The notes under the pieces were generated by a model, which was not told the DNA's origin, made no database searches, and was given only the letters and a program-made list of their open reading frames with translations. Shown one piece after another: positions 18,322 through 29,434 of a DNA stretch of 64,000 nucleotides. Location: NCBI RefSeq assembly GCF_000208925.1, contig NW_001914905.1:1-64000 (forward strand), in the 5' to 3' direction. The position numbers and the translations under genes were made by a program. The DNA comes from Entamoeba histolytica HM-1:IMSS. Its lineage: Eukaryota; Evosea; Mastigamoebida; Endamoebidae. The number at the start of each line of letters is the position of its first letter. The stretch's first letter is position 1.

Positions 18322-19448
18322 TTTAAATTTTTATAGTTAATTTGTCTTTTTCAGTTATAGGAAAAACTGACAGTATGAAATTCAACAATTAATTTAAAAA
18401 ATTAATGTTTTATTATTTGTTCATTTAAGTCTAAATAATGCTTACACTGAGAGTACAAAAACTTATTTTATTCATTTCATTGGTTATTTCTATTAAATTT
18501 AAAATTTATATTATTTACTAATGATATTGTTTTAAACTAACATCTTCTTAATGAGAAAAATAATTTTTTATGACTATTTTCAATATTGAAGTATTATTGA
18601 ATCTTTATTATCCTTTCAGATAAATAACTTTATTATGTTATATTTTAATGACTCTTTCATTCTAAATAATTCAAAGCAAAAAGTTATGGATATTCAAAAA
18701 AAAAATGTTTATCTACCTATTTAAAAAGGACAACTTATAATGGTAAATATTTTTATAATAACATGAGTGAATGAAAATTAAAATACATTGTTAATTATGG
18801 AAAAATTGTAATTATATTTTGAAAGATAAATCCCAAATTATTACAAAAATTAAAAAAATAATTAAAATATTAAATATTTATTAAAATTAACAAACTTAAC
18901 CTTCTATAAATAGAATGCATTGGTATTTTAGTGTTATTTCAATAAACTCATTAACCCTATTTATCTGTCAAAGTTAGAGAAAAAACAACAATACCAAGTG
19001 AATAGCATGTTATGAAAAATTTAACTGTATAATAGAGTTGTTTTATTATGAAAGAATTAATTAAATAAAAATAAAATAATCTTTTAAAATTTCCAAAAGA
19101 GAAATACAAACAGTTTTTTATATGAATTAACAAATTTAAAGAATTAACATTTTAAAATAACCATAAAAAACTAAAAATAGTTTCAAGAATAAAATTTCAA
19201 ATAATAAAAGAGAATTAAAAAAAAAAAAGGATAAAAAAAGAAAAATAACAATTCAATTAAATAAATAAATACATCTTTTTTAGAAAGTATTACAAACAAA
19301 AAAAGACGATTTAAAGTTAATTAAGATTAATATTTAAAAAAAAAATTCATTTACAATTAATATTCTAATAATATTTTTTCAAATTTCAATCAGTTTTTAT
19401 TTAAATGAATTGAAAAAATAAATATAGAAAAAAGTAATGGTTTTATTT
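18322..19448. other. Intergenic, no gene seen
   Basis: A 1.1-kb AT-rich spacer between CK2 alpha and the Rab gene, both on the minus strand. No open frame of weight, tRNA-like structure or repeat is visible. Confidence 0.45.
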
Positions 19449-20110
19449 TTAACAACATCCTCCATCTGAATTACCTTGTTTTTGAGAAACAGATGCACGT
19501 CCTGATGGATCAAGTTGAATTCCTTTTTTACTACACTCTAGAACAGTATTTTTAGAGAATTCATCGAATAACAATTGAACATTAGTACCAAGAGTGGCAG
19601 AAGTTTCATAATATGGAATTTTATATGACTGTGCTTTTTCTTGAGCTTCAGTGGTAGTAACAACTCTATTTGAATCTAAATCAGACTTATTTCCTACAAG
19701 AACAATATATGTATATACTTGTGTATTCTTTTTAATTTCATCCATCCAATATTGAACTTGATCAAATGTTTTTCTATCTGTTACATCAAATACAATGATG
19801 ATACCATTAACATCACGATAATATGAAGATACCATGGATCTAAATCGTTCTTGTCCAGCTAATAAATAAATATTTGTTATTTAAATTAACATAAAGAAAA
19901 CACAAACAAACCTGTGTCATATATTCTTAATTTAAATTTCTTACCATTAACTTGAACCTCTTTAGTGTGTGAATCAATACTAACAGTAGCTTTTATATCT
20001 CCAACTAATTTTCCATTTTCTAAAACATTTAATAATGATGTTTTACCAACTGATGATTCTCCAATAATAATTGCTTTGATTTCACCTACCTTTGTAGAAA
20101 CTACAGTCAT
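19449..20110 (-). CDS. Rab-family small GTPase
   Basis: Exon 1 is 20110-19912; the intron is 19911-19859 (53 nt, GTTTGT...TTAG); exon 2 is 19858-19449. The product is 202 aa. G1 is GESSVGKT, a Thr is present in switch I (IKATVSID), G3 is DTAGQERFRS (split by the intron), G4 is GNKSD and G5 is ETSAT. The C-terminus ...GGCC is a double-geranylgeranylation site. It has the Rab YYRDVNGIIIVFDVTD region, so it is a membrane-traffic Rab; the subfamily is uncertain and it may be one of the many Entamoeba-specific Rabs. The promoter is shared with the divergent E1 gene (244 bp). Confidence 0.93.
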
Positions 20111-20354
20111 TTGTTATTTTTATTTTAAAGATAAAATCATTTTAAGTTCCTTTTTTCACTTCCTTTTCTGATTTTTTGTTATCAAAAATTTTTAAAGTTC
20201 TTTGAATAAAAATTAAAAAAACATTAAAAAATTAAAAAAAAAACACAAAATAACAATCATAATAACAAAATAAAAATAAAATGGAATTTAAAAACTTCAA
20301 CGTGAATTATTCATAAGTCGATCTTAAATTTTTCAAATCAATTAAAACCCATTA

Positions 20355-22191
20355 ATGACACAACAAATTGATGAAGCCGTATTGTCAAGACAATTATTTA
20401 CTATTGGAAAAGATGCTCAAATTAAAATGATGAATACAAAAGTATTAATTGCAGGATTAAATGGAATGGGTGCTGAAATTACAAAGAATGTATTATTAAT
20501 GTCTGTTAAATCAGTTGGATTATTAGATAATAGAAATGCATGTTTAGCTGATTTAGGAACAAACTTCTTTTTAAGAAAAGAACATATTGGACATTGTATT
20601 AGTGAATCAACATATAAACAATTCCAAGAATTAAACAATAATGTTCCTGTTAGAGTAGAAAAACGAGAATTAACAGATGAAACATTATATAATGATTATG
20701 ATATTATTGTTCTTTGTTATTTACTTTCTGAAAAACAGTCTATTTATATTAATGAATTATGTAGAAAACATAATGTTAAAATGGTTTATGCTGTTAATAG
20801 AGGACCATTTACAATGATCTTTAATGATTTTGGAGATAATTTTGTTGTTTTTGATTCAAATGGTGAGACACCATTAACTTATATTGTTAATGAAGTTGTT
20901 GGAAACACTATTCAATTTATTGATGAAAATTTCTGTACATTAGATGTTGGAAATGAAGTTCAACTTGATGAATTTAGTGGATTACCTGGATTGAATTATT
21001 CAGAAAATGGAGGAAAAACATTTAAAATTACTAAAAGAACAGCATATTCAATTGAGATTGGAGACTTAAGTCAATATGGTAAATACATTAAAGGAGGAAA
21101 AGTTACAGAAGTTAAACCTACTNNNNNNNNNNNNNNNNNNNNNNNNNNNNNNNNNNNNNNNNNNNNNNNNNNNNNNNNNNNNNNNNNNNNNNNNNNNNNN
21201 NNNNNNNNNNNNNNNNNNNNNNAGAGAGAAATATGATATAAACTTTGTTAACACGATTCAAAAACTTATTACTAATTTCCCAGAAAATACAATTACAGAT
21301 GAAGGAATACCATTTTGGCATGCACCAAAAAGATTCCCACATATTTATCCATTTAATATTGATAATCAATATGCAAAAGAATTTATTATTTCAGCATCAC
21401 TTCTTCGAGCAGAAATATATGGGATTAAAAATGAATTGAGTAAAGAAGAAATTATTAAATATGCATATTCATTAAAAGAATATACAAGTGAAGAAAAGAA
21501 AACAGAAGAACCAGAAGCTGAAATTAAACAACTTAGTGAAGAAATAAAAGGAAAAGAAATTCCAAAAGTTAATCCAATAGAATTTGAAAAGGATGATGAT
21601 AATAATCATCATATTGAATTTATAACAGCATGTAGTAATTTAAGAGCAGAGAATTATTGTATTAAACCAGCAGATTTCTTAAAAACAAAGTTAATTGCAG
21701 GAAAAATTATACCAGCAATGATTACTACTACAGCTGTAGTATCTGGATTACAATGTATTGAATTATTGAAGGTTATTGAAAAGAAACCATTAGAAGCATA
21801 TCATTGTTCATTCTTAAATTTAGCTATAGGATATATGGATGCTACTGAACCAGAAGCAGTGAAAAAGACAAAAATTTGTGATGGACTTGAAGTATCTATT
21901 TGGGATAAATTAGAATTTGATGGAAACTGTACTATAGAACAATTCTGTCAAGAAATTTCAAAAAGATATCCAATTGAAGTTGATTCAATTACTGCATGCG
22001 GTGCATTATTCTATTGTTCATATCTTCCTAGTGGAATTAAACGAAGTAAACAAACATTTAAAGAGATTTATAAAGATATAAAACATGAAGAATATAAAAA
22101 CAATACAATGACAATTGCCATATCAGTTTCAAGTGAAAAGGAACAACTTCCAGACAATTTAGAATTTCCTGATATTATATTGAATTTCTAA
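20355..22191 (+). CDS. UBA1: Ubiquitin-activating enzyme E1 (UBA1-like), interrupted by an assembly gap
   Basis: The left part (20355-21122, about 256 aa) is the N-terminal inactive adenylation half (LSRQLFTIGKDAQIKMM, then GLNGMGAEITKNVLL) and the first catalytic-Cys half-domain. The right part (21223-22191, about 322 aa) contains the second catalytic-Cys half-domain end (GIPFWHAPKRFPHIYPF), the end of the active adenylation domain (SNLRAENYCI, KLIAGKIIPAMITTTA) and the C-terminal ubiquitin-fold domain. Between them are exactly 100 N's, a placeholder. About 400 residues are missing, including the ATP-binding active adenylation domain and the catalytic cysteine. The two parts are in different frames across the N's, which only reflects the nominal gap length. 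E1 activates ubiquitin and loads E2s. I see no sign that the gene is broken in the organism. Confidence 0.9.
21123..21222. other. Assembly gap (100 N)
   Basis: Exactly 100 undetermined bases, the customary placeholder for a gap of unknown size. It lies inside the E1 gene and by comparison with family length must stand for roughly 1.2-1.3 kb. Confidence 0.97.
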
Positions 22192-22311
22192 ATGAATTTT
22201 AAAAATAACAAAAAAATATTTTTATATATATTTTTTATTGTTATTCTTTTAATTTAAAAAAAATAAAATAAAATTCAATACAATGAGAATTAATAAATTA
22301 AAAAGTACAAC

Positions 22312-22542
22312 TTATAATGAAGGGTTTGTTGGAGAAGGAAGACAATCTATTTGAGGATTTGATGAATCATTGGGTATGTCTTTGAATGGAGTAATTTCAG
22401 TTATATTATCAAATGAGAATTTAAAATTTTGATTAATTTCTTTTAATAAAGACTCAGGAGAACTATAATGTCTTGTTACACGTATATTATGGTTGTAACC
22501 AACATTTTCAACTTTTACTGAAATGAATTGATGTGTTTGCAT
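22312..22542 (-). CDS. Small 76-aa hypothetical protein
   Basis: 76 aa starting MQTHQFISVKVENVGYNHNI. The layout (a strand, a turn, IRVTRHYSS, then helix ESLLKEINQNF and FDNITEITPF) loosely resembles a PB1 or ubiquitin-like fold, but there is too little to assign it. The tail is Pro/Ser/Asn-rich. Tail-to-tail with E1 (120 bp). The compact ATG-to-stop frame and sensible composition argue for a real gene; function unknown. Confidence 0.5.
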   Translation of the reverse strand: MQTHQFISVKVENVGYNHNIRVTRHYSSPESLLKEINQNFKFSFDNITEITPFKDIPNDSSNPQIDCLPSPTNPSL

Positions 22543-23780
22543 AAAGATTGAACTAAAAAGTTCTTGAAAAAGAAAGAGATAAAAATATAAATTTAAATCA
22601 TATTTTTGAATTTTTCATTAAAAATAATAATTTTTAAAAAAAAATATGAGTTGGAGTTATTCCTTTTTAGTTCTTTATTATTTGAAAAGTTATTTTTAAA
22701 TTAAAAATTAGTTTTATTGTGATTTATCAGTTGTTTTTTAATAGAAATTGTTTTATTCTTTTGTTGAAAATGTTTGTGAAAGTAAAAGTTCTTTCACTGA
22801 AAATGATTCTCACTTGATAACTTAACCCCATTTAATGTTTTGTCAAATGTTATCCTTTAAAGTTATTGGTTTTGGTACTATTTCATCGAACAAAATAGAA
22901 ATATTTCAGATACTAATTAAATGTTTTCCTAAAAAAAATGCTAGTCTGTCTAAGCGTTTATTTTTTATATTAATATGAATTATACTCTCTACTATCATAA
23001 GTTATTTATTAGCTTCTTGCTAATAACAATGGTTAGCTACAAAACAACAAAAAAGCGACTTAGTACAATAAAATCGGAATAAACTCTTCTAGATTTTTTT
23101 GTAAGTAAAAAATAGTATCATCAATTACTAAATAGAATCAAAAAAAAAAAACAATCAATGACATATTAGAATTTTATTTTATAACATAAATTGTATAGAT
23201 AAGGATTATTTTAATTATTTATTTTATTTTTTATTAAAAAAAGTAAGTAATTTTAATTAAAATTGAATCAATTACACTTTTTTTGGATGATAAATTCATT
23301 TTAGAAATTGGATTAGTATTAACAAGTGAAGTATATATTTTATTTTTTAAATGTATTAGTTTTTAAATGACTTATTATAATCAAATTCACAAAAGGTTAT
23401 GAAAAGAATAAATTTAAAACATCCAAGAACTGATAATCTAACATTTTTAATCAATAATATTCAACGAAACTACTACAGTATTAGTATTAATAATATACTA
23501 ATATGAAGCGTTAATGTTAAAAAAGAAGAAAAGTACTAACATGAAAATACTTTTGTATTTTAAAGTAGAATTCGTTATATATAACAGAAATACTCTTTAT
23601 AAAGAATAATAAAAATACAATGAAGGAAAATAATAAACAGAAAAACAGAATGAATAGTATAAGAATAATAAAGAAAATTAATAAAAACTACCAAAAAAGT
23701 TAGTATAGATAACACAAAATAAGATAAAAAGAAATAAAAATCATAAAGAAAATAAAAACTTTTAAATTGTCATAAATTGA
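22543..23780. other. Intergenic, no gene seen
   Basis: A 1.2-kb AT-rich spacer between divergent genes (small protein and CH-Sel1 protein), so it holds both promoters. No coding frame or repeat is supported. The last about 170 bases before 23781 are A-rich. Confidence 0.45.
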
Positions 23781-26108
23781 ATGGAAGATCCATATATCTG
23801 TATTATTACGAATTGGCTTAATTATACATTAAAGTCATGTTATAAAAAAAAGATTACTTATGCTTCATTTAAAGATGGGGTGTTGTTACAAATTTTATTT
23901 AATAAACTTAATAATAATATTTCTAATCCATTAAAATTACCACAATCATCTGCAGATAAAATAAATTATAACCAACAAATTATTAACATTGTTTATGGTG
24001 GGGTTAATAAAATATCAGCAGAAAAATTTACTTTAGGAGCACCAGAAGCCGTCACTCCTTTACTCATAAAAATGTTTTTGAAATATCAACTGAAATGCTC
24101 TTCAATTCAAGAAGCTATAGATAAAATACTTAATATGGTACAAAGTGTTGTAGGAAAAGAAGTAACAGACCTCAGTCTATCCTGGGTAGATGGAACACTT
24201 TTTAATCAATTTATTACTGGGCTTCAACCAGCAACAAATAATTCATTTAAGAACCTTAATAAATTAACTTCAGTAGAATTGATACAACAATGTCTTGAAT
24301 ATGCAGAGGATACATTTAATGTTCCTCCTTTAATAACTGCAGAAGATATGTGTAATTTACAAGAACAATTTTCTTTAGTAGTTTATTTCTCATATTTCAT
24401 GAATTATGCAAAGAAAGTACCTCGTAAGCGCGTTATAATTATGGATGAAGCAAAGAGTAATAAAATAAAAAAAATTATTGACAGTCCTGAACCAGAATTA
24501 GACCTTAAAATAAGTAGTTATGTTGCCATAGAAGGACAACTAAAAAAAGAAGCTGAACCGATAGTTGAAGAAATAATAGAAGACAACCCTTATACTCTTT
24601 CTGTTCAAATCAACATTCTTAAAAATTTTAATATCTTTGATCAAAATCCTAGAAAAGAAGAAGACGCTGATTCATGGAGACGTATTAACAAATTTAGTTA
24701 TTGGATAGAACCGATAATGTCTAATTTCCTTTATGAAAGTCCTATGATTCTTTATTCTCCACAACAACGAACGGAAGAAGAACGTAAGAGGATATTAGTA
24801 ACAGATAAAACTCGTCCAGAAACATTTTTTAAATTAGCTTCATGTTATTTTCAAGGTATTCTAGTTGAAAAAAATGAAAAATTAGCTTATAAACTCTTTA
24901 AATATGGAGCACGCTATGGAGATGTTAACTCAATTAACAATATTGGTTTAATGAAAGAAAGAGGAATAGGATGTGTTCAAGACAAATACATTGCAAGAGA
25001 AAAGTATGTAGAAGCAATGACCAAAGGATGTGTTATTGCTTGCAATAATCTTGCTGTGCTACAAATGATTGAAGGTAATGTTGAAAAAGCCATCAGTAAT
25101 TGGAAATTTGCAATAACAAAAAATGTTGTTGCTGCATGTAATAACTTAGGTGTTGCTCTAATTCAAAGTGATCCTAATAAAGCTGTTAACTTATTAATGG
25201 AAGGATATAATTGTGATGATAAATATGCAACCTATAATTTAGGTGTAATAGCCTTAAAGGGGATTTCTGGGTTTGTACCACAGAACCTTTGTGTTGCTGG
25301 TGCATTATTCCAAAATAGTATAAACCTTCCCTATTCAAGGTTTAATGTTGCTTTTATGCAATATACTGGTATAGGGTTACAAAAAAATTTACATGAAGCT
25401 GCAAAGAATTATGCATTATCAAGATGTTCAAAAACACATTCAGATGTTAATTTAGCAATTGGATTGTTGTATGGACATTTGGGTGTAAAGTCAGAAGATA
25501 GCCAAGAAATTGCAACAAAAATTTTATTGGCTCAAAGAAAGTCATCTGTTGCAACGTTTCATCTTGGGATGTGTTATAGAAAAGGAATAGGAGTAGATGA
25601 AAATTCTATTAAATCAGCTGAAATGTATAAATTATCTATGAAGCTAGGTAATGAATTTGCTAAATTTCATGTTGGTTGTGTAAAGATGATCAAACATGAA
25701 AATAGAGAAGAAGCAATGACATTAATTAAAGAAGCAGTTGATGCTGGGTATTGGGTTGCTGAGTCATGGTATGGAAGATTTATTTATGCCTTTAATAAAA
25801 GAGAAGGGTTAAGATTAATTCGTAACGCATGTATTATGGAAGATAAACGAGCATTATATGCATTAGCTATTCATTTGTTAAAAAACCAGGATGTTAACCA
25901 TGCAATTGAAATACTATTTCGTTTATGCAAACTAAATTATGTTGACGCAATTGTAACAGTTGGGGTATGTTTTATGAAAGGAGTTGGAGTAAAAAAAGAT
26001 GTAAATGCTGCGTGTGTGTTGTGGAGAAAGGCTAAAGCATTAGGAAGTGACAAAGCAGTTCAATTCCTACAATATTGTTACAGTGATGAAGATGAATTTT
26101 ATTATTAA
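23781..26108 (+). CDS. Calponin-homology (CH) tandem plus Sel1-repeat protein
   Basis: 775 aa. Residues 1-105 and 110-215 form two CH domains in the alpha-actinin/fimbrin style: ITNWLNYTLK and FKDGVLLQILFNKL in the first; LSLSWVDGTLFNQFI, ECAEDTFN-like AEDTFNVPPLITAEDM and VVYFSYFMNYAK in the second. Residues about 215-340 are a linker. From about 350 to the end are about ten Sel1-like (TPR-related) repeats, recognisable by A-x-x-x-L-G and G-x-G-x-x-x-D-x-x-x-A patterns such as MKERGIGCVQDKYIAREKY, CYRKGIGVDENSIKSAEMY and CFMKGVGVKKDVNAACVLW. CH tandems bind F-actin; Sel1 repeats are protein-interaction scaffolds. The combination suggests an actin-linked adaptor. It is tail-to-tail with the LRR gene (45 bp). 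Confidence 0.8.
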   Translation: MEDPYICIITNWLNYTLKSCYKKKITYASFKDGVLLQILFNKLNNNISNPLKLPQSSADKINYNQQIINIVYGGVNKISAEKFTLGAPEAVTPLLIKMFLKYQLKCSSIQEAIDKILNMVQSVVGKEVTDLSLSWVDGTLFNQFITGLQPATNNSFKNLNKLTSVELIQQCLEYAEDTFNVPPLITAEDMCNLQEQFSLVVYFSYFMNYAKKVPRKRVIIMDEAKSNKIKKIIDSPEPELDLKISSYVAIEGQLKKEAEPIVEEIIEDNPYTLSVQINILKNFNIFDQNPRKEEDADSWRRINKFSYWIEPIMSNFLYESPMILYSPQQRTEEERKRILVTDKTRPETFFKLASCYFQGILVEKNEKLAYKLFKYGARYGDVNSINNIGLMKERGIGCVQDKYIAREKYVEAMTKGCVIACNNLAVLQMIEGNVEKAISNWKFAITKNVVAACNNLGVALIQSDPNKAVNLLMEGYNCDDKYATYNLGVIALKGISGFVPQNLCVAGALFQNSINLPYSRFNVAFMQYTGIGLQKNLHEAAKNYALSRCSKTHSDVNLAIGLLYGHLGVKSEDSQEIATKILLAQRKSSVATFHLGMCYRKGIGVDENSIKSAEMYKLSMKLGNEFAKFHVGCVKMIKHENREEAMTLIKEAVDAGYWVAESWYGRFIYAFNKREGLRLIRNACIMEDKRALYALAIHLLKNQDVNHAIEILFRLCKLNYVDAIVTVGVCFMKGVGVKKDVNAACVLWRKAKALGSDKAVQFLQYCYSDEDEFYY

Positions 26109-26153
26109 AAAAATATTTAATTATAAGTAAAAGCAGATTAAAATAGTTCAGGT

Positions 26154-28109
26154 TTATCGTTTTTTCTTCATTTTCAAACACCCTTCAAATACGTTATCAT
26201 GACACGATACTCCTTTAGGTATTTTGACTGTTATAAGAGAAGAACATCCAGCAAAACACCCATCAGGAATTTCTTTTAATTTTAAAGGAATAGCTATAGA
26301 TTTGAGATTAGTACATTGTTTAAAGCAATCAGTACTAAACGATGTGATAGTCGGAGCAAGTGAAATAGATACTAATGAAGAACAATTAGAAAAGCAATTT
26401 GATGATAGGTGATTGATTGAAGAAGGAATTATTATTGAACTAAGAGAAGTACAATGACTAAAACAATACATACCTATTGAAGTGATTGAGGTAGGTATTA
26501 TAATAGATTTTAAAGAACTACAACCATAAAACGTATAATCAGTTAATTGATGAACAAGCAATGGGATTTGAAATGATATTAGATGTGCACATCCAAAAAA
26601 ACAACGTGTACCAATTGAAGTAATACCTGTTGGTATTTCAATTTTTTTTAAAAAACAACAATTTTCAAACAAATGGTCAGGAAGACTTAAAACAGTTGAA
26701 GGAATATTTACATATGTTAATGAAGTACATCCTGAAAAAACATTTTTATTTAATGAAGTAACAGTTAGTGGAATAAAGAATGATCGTAATGCACTACAAT
26801 TTTCAAAACAACATGAGCCAATTTTTTTAATAGAAAAAGAAGGTAAATTTATTTGAATGATATATTCACAATTAAGGAATGTAGAAGATTTTAATTTTGA
26901 CATTGAAGAAGGAATAGACATAGATGTTAATAAACAACATTCAGAAAAACATAATTTTCCTATTGAGGTGATTGCTTTTGGTAGTTGTAGAGAAGTTAAA
27001 GAAATACAATGAAAAAATGTACCAATTCCTAATACATTAACAGATGAAGGTAAATTAATAGTATTAAGCTTGATACAATTACTGAAAGCAAAATCACCAA
27101 TAGACGTAATTAAAGAAGGAAATATTATTTCTTCTAATGAAGAACAATTAGAAAAAGTATATGGTTGAATGGAATTTAATAAAGAGGGTAAAATTAAAGA
27201 AATAATACCACACTTTTCAAAGGCATTATTTGATATGAAAGAAACTGAACTTGGAATAATAAGTGATGATAATGAATTACAGTTAGTGAATAGATTTTGA
27301 GGTAATTGTTTTAAAGATGAAGAAGTGGAAATAGCAATATAAGACAATAAATGACAATTATAAAAAGCACTTGGTCCTATTTCAATAAGATGTGGTACTT
27401 CACCAGATATACTTTCTAATTTAATGCAATTATAAAAAGCATTTGATCCAATAGCTATTAATGATAATGGTAATTGAATCATTTTCAAAGCACAACAATT
27501 ATAAAAACACATCTCTGGAATAATTTTCAAAGTGTTTGAAAGATAAATTGATGTTAGTGAAGTACAATCAATAAAAGCAGAATTACCAATATAATGAATT
27601 GTATTAGGAAGAATAATTTTATTAATTTGACTGGAAGCAAATGCATAATCAGAAATACCAACAATAGAATTACAAAGTTTAATACATTTTTGAGACAATT
27701 CACTCCCAGAATTTTTATCAATAACAAAATGTAAAGAAGACTGAAATTGTTGGAGATAAGTTTTATTTTCCATATCAGTTTTTGTTAAATAAACAGTATT
27801 AATTTCATCATAATATTTATTGTTTTTCGTTAATAAAAAATATTGGTCAAGTGTTATTTTATATTTTTGTATGTACTGAGCCATACCTTCTTTTCTTAAA
27901 GAATTAATTGAAAATAATTGTTGTGAAGTACATCGTGTAAAAAATCGAATGTCATCAATAGGATTTACTTTAAAATACTCAAAAAAATGTTTATATTTTC
28001 GACTAATGAATACTACTTGTTTAAAAAGACAAATATCTTTGAAATATGAGACAATAACAGTCATTTCTTCTACACTAAATGTCACTACTCTCTTTCCACT
28101 CATAACCAT
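26154..28109 (-). CDS. BspA-type leucine-rich repeat protein (LRR_5)
   Basis: 651 aa from the ATG at 28109 (a second ATG follows at 28103; an in-frame TTG at 28148 is not used). The N-terminal about 115 residues (KRVVTFSVEEMTVIVSYFKDI and following) are the cap typical of Entamoeba BspA-like proteins. The rest is about twenty tandem about 23-residue repeats with the Treponema pallidum/BspA LRR pattern: IxLPxSLxxIGxxxFxxCxxLxSI, ending FEGCLKMKKKR. The Entamoeba family is large and at least one member is surface-exposed; no signal peptide, membrane segment or CaaX box is seen here, so location is open. Confidence 0.88.
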   Translation of the reverse strand: MVMSGKRVVTFSVEEMTVIVSYFKDICLFKQVVFISRKYKHFFEYFKVNPIDDIRFFTRCTSQQLFSINSLRKEGMAQYIQKYKITLDQYFLLTKNNKYYDEINTVYLTKTDMENKTYLQQFQSSLHFVIDKNSGSELSQKCIKLCNSIVGISDYAFASSQINKIILPNTIHYIGNSAFIDCTSLTSIYLSNTLKIIPEMCFYNCCALKMIQLPLSLIAIGSNAFYNCIKLESISGEVPHLIEIGPSAFYNCHLLSYIAISTSSSLKQLPQNLFTNCNSLSSLIIPSSVSFISNNAFEKCGIISLILPSLLNSIQPYTFSNCSSLEEIIFPSLITSIGDFAFSNCIKLNTINLPSSVNVLGIGTFFHCISLTSLQLPKAITSIGKLCFSECCLLTSMSIPSSMSKLKSSTFLNCEYIIQINLPSFSIKKIGSCCFENCSALRSFFIPLTVTSLNKNVFSGCTSLTYVNIPSTVLSLPDHLFENCCFLKKIEIPTGITSIGTRCFFGCAHLISFQIPLLVHQLTDYTFYGCSSLKSIIIPTSITSIGMYCFSHCTSLSSIIIPSSINHLSSNCFSNCSSLVSISLAPTITSFSTDCFKQCTNLKSIAIPLKLKEIPDGCFAGCSSLITVKIPKGVSCHDNVFEGCLKMKKKR

Positions 28110-28688
28110 ATCTTTCGTTTTTTTTAGATTGAAAAGTTTTAATCTCAAAATCTGTTAATTGTAAATAACATTTGGTTAATTCTTAAATTTTATCCTTCCC
28201 TTTTAATGGGGTATTACATTACTTTTTTATATTTCGACCAAATTGATAGTGAATTTGACAATCGATCAAATAAAAAATAAAAAATAAGTATAATCTTCTA
28301 CCCCTAAGATAAATAAATGATAATATATTTGATAAAGTATTTTTGGAACTAATAAAAATACATTTAGGGTTTAGTAATTTTTCTGGTTTCACTCAGTTTT
28401 TTATTTTTAGGTGACTTCCGCAACTAAAAATAGCAATTTTTTAAAATAATTTGGTAAATGATATTTTGTTAAGGGAAATGTAGTAGTTTTTCGGGATTTT
28501 TCTATTCAAATGAAACAGATTAGATTAAATGAAATCTCAGAGAAAATAATTGTAAAATAAGAATTAACTGTCCTAAGAATAATTAGGAAAAAGAAAGAAG
28601 AAGATAGGAACAGAATTTTCTATTTGTGAACCTTTGTTCAACAAAGGGTAAGACTAAACTGAATGACAAGAACTTAGTATTTTAAATC
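28110..28688. other. Divergent intergenic region
   Basis: About 0.58 kb between divergent starts (LRR protein and the 218-aa gene), so it should contain both promoters. No coding frame or repeat is supported. TTGTTCAACAAAGGGTAAG lies about 50 nt before the ATG at 28689. Confidence 0.4.
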
Positions 28689-29345
28689 ATGCAGTCATTC
28701 CCTGCTCCTATTGATGAAGTTATTGGGCGGTGTGTTTCTAAAGAATCTGAATTTACATATTTTGATAATGGTAAAAAAAAAATTCACTGGAGTCATCCCA
28801 AATATATTGAAAAGAAAAGAGAAAATAAATCCTATGAGGCATTTCAACAAGCAGTATTATTATGCTATTTAAATCAGTTTTGTGCAATTACCTTAGAAAA
28901 AAGAAGAAGACAACCAACAGTTACCATGTCATTACCAAACATTAAAACCTTAATTTTTGAGAAAGAGGAGATTGACATTTCTTCATTAGCAGAACAACGT
29001 TGTCGTCAAAATTTTGATGATTGTCATTTTGAGGGAAAAAATAAACAAACAACAACCAGGAGATTAGAAAAAAATAAACGAATCTTCATCCATAATTTAT
29101 TGATTGATATTTTAATAGAAAAAGGATATTTCTTTGATTCAAAAATGTCAAAACGTTCTAAACGTGGATTCCAACTTGAAAGAATAATTCATATATTCTA
29201 CAAAAATAAATTTATTATGGGTAAAGAAGATTTAACAATACATGGCTGTAATGTCAATTCTTATTTATGTAAGTTAGTTGAATCAACACCTATTGTAACT
29301 ATACCTCGAAATGATCTTTGTTTGTATCAAGCTTTTAATCAATAG
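28689..29345 (+). CDS. Unrecognised 218-aa basic protein
   Basis: 218 aa, Lys/Arg/Cys-rich, no signal peptide or membrane segment. Basic stretches (NGKKKIHWSH, EKRRRQPTV, TTRRLEKNKRIF, MSKRSKRGF) suggest a nuclear or nucleic-acid-associated protein, but Cys and His residues do not form a recognisable zinc-finger spacing. The middle (IFIHNLLIDILIEKGYFF and QLERIIHIFYKNKFIM) is helical. I do not recognise the family; it could be Entamoeba-specific. Tail-to-tail with the surface-protein gene. Confidence 0.65.
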   Translation: MQSFPAPIDEVIGRCVSKESEFTYFDNGKKKIHWSHPKYIEKKRENKSYEAFQQAVLLCYLNQFCAITLEKRRRQPTVTMSLPNIKTLIFEKEEIDISSLAEQRCRQNFDDCHFEGKNKQTTTRRLEKNKRIFIHNLLIDILIEKGYFFDSKMSKRSKRGFQLERIIHIFYKNKFIMGKEDLTIHGCNVNSYLCKLVESTPIVTIPRNDLCLYQAFNQ

Positions 29346-29434
29346 AACTTTTTTTTTTAAAAAAAAGAAAGAAATATATTCTAAATTAATTTTCAATTTA
29401 ATTTTACTATTTTTCTTTTGACCACTACTTTATT

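Noticed and set aside
20355..22191. Frameshifted E1 pseudogene
   Set aside because: The frame change is across a nominal 100-N gap and says nothing about the real gene; flanks are fully conserved.
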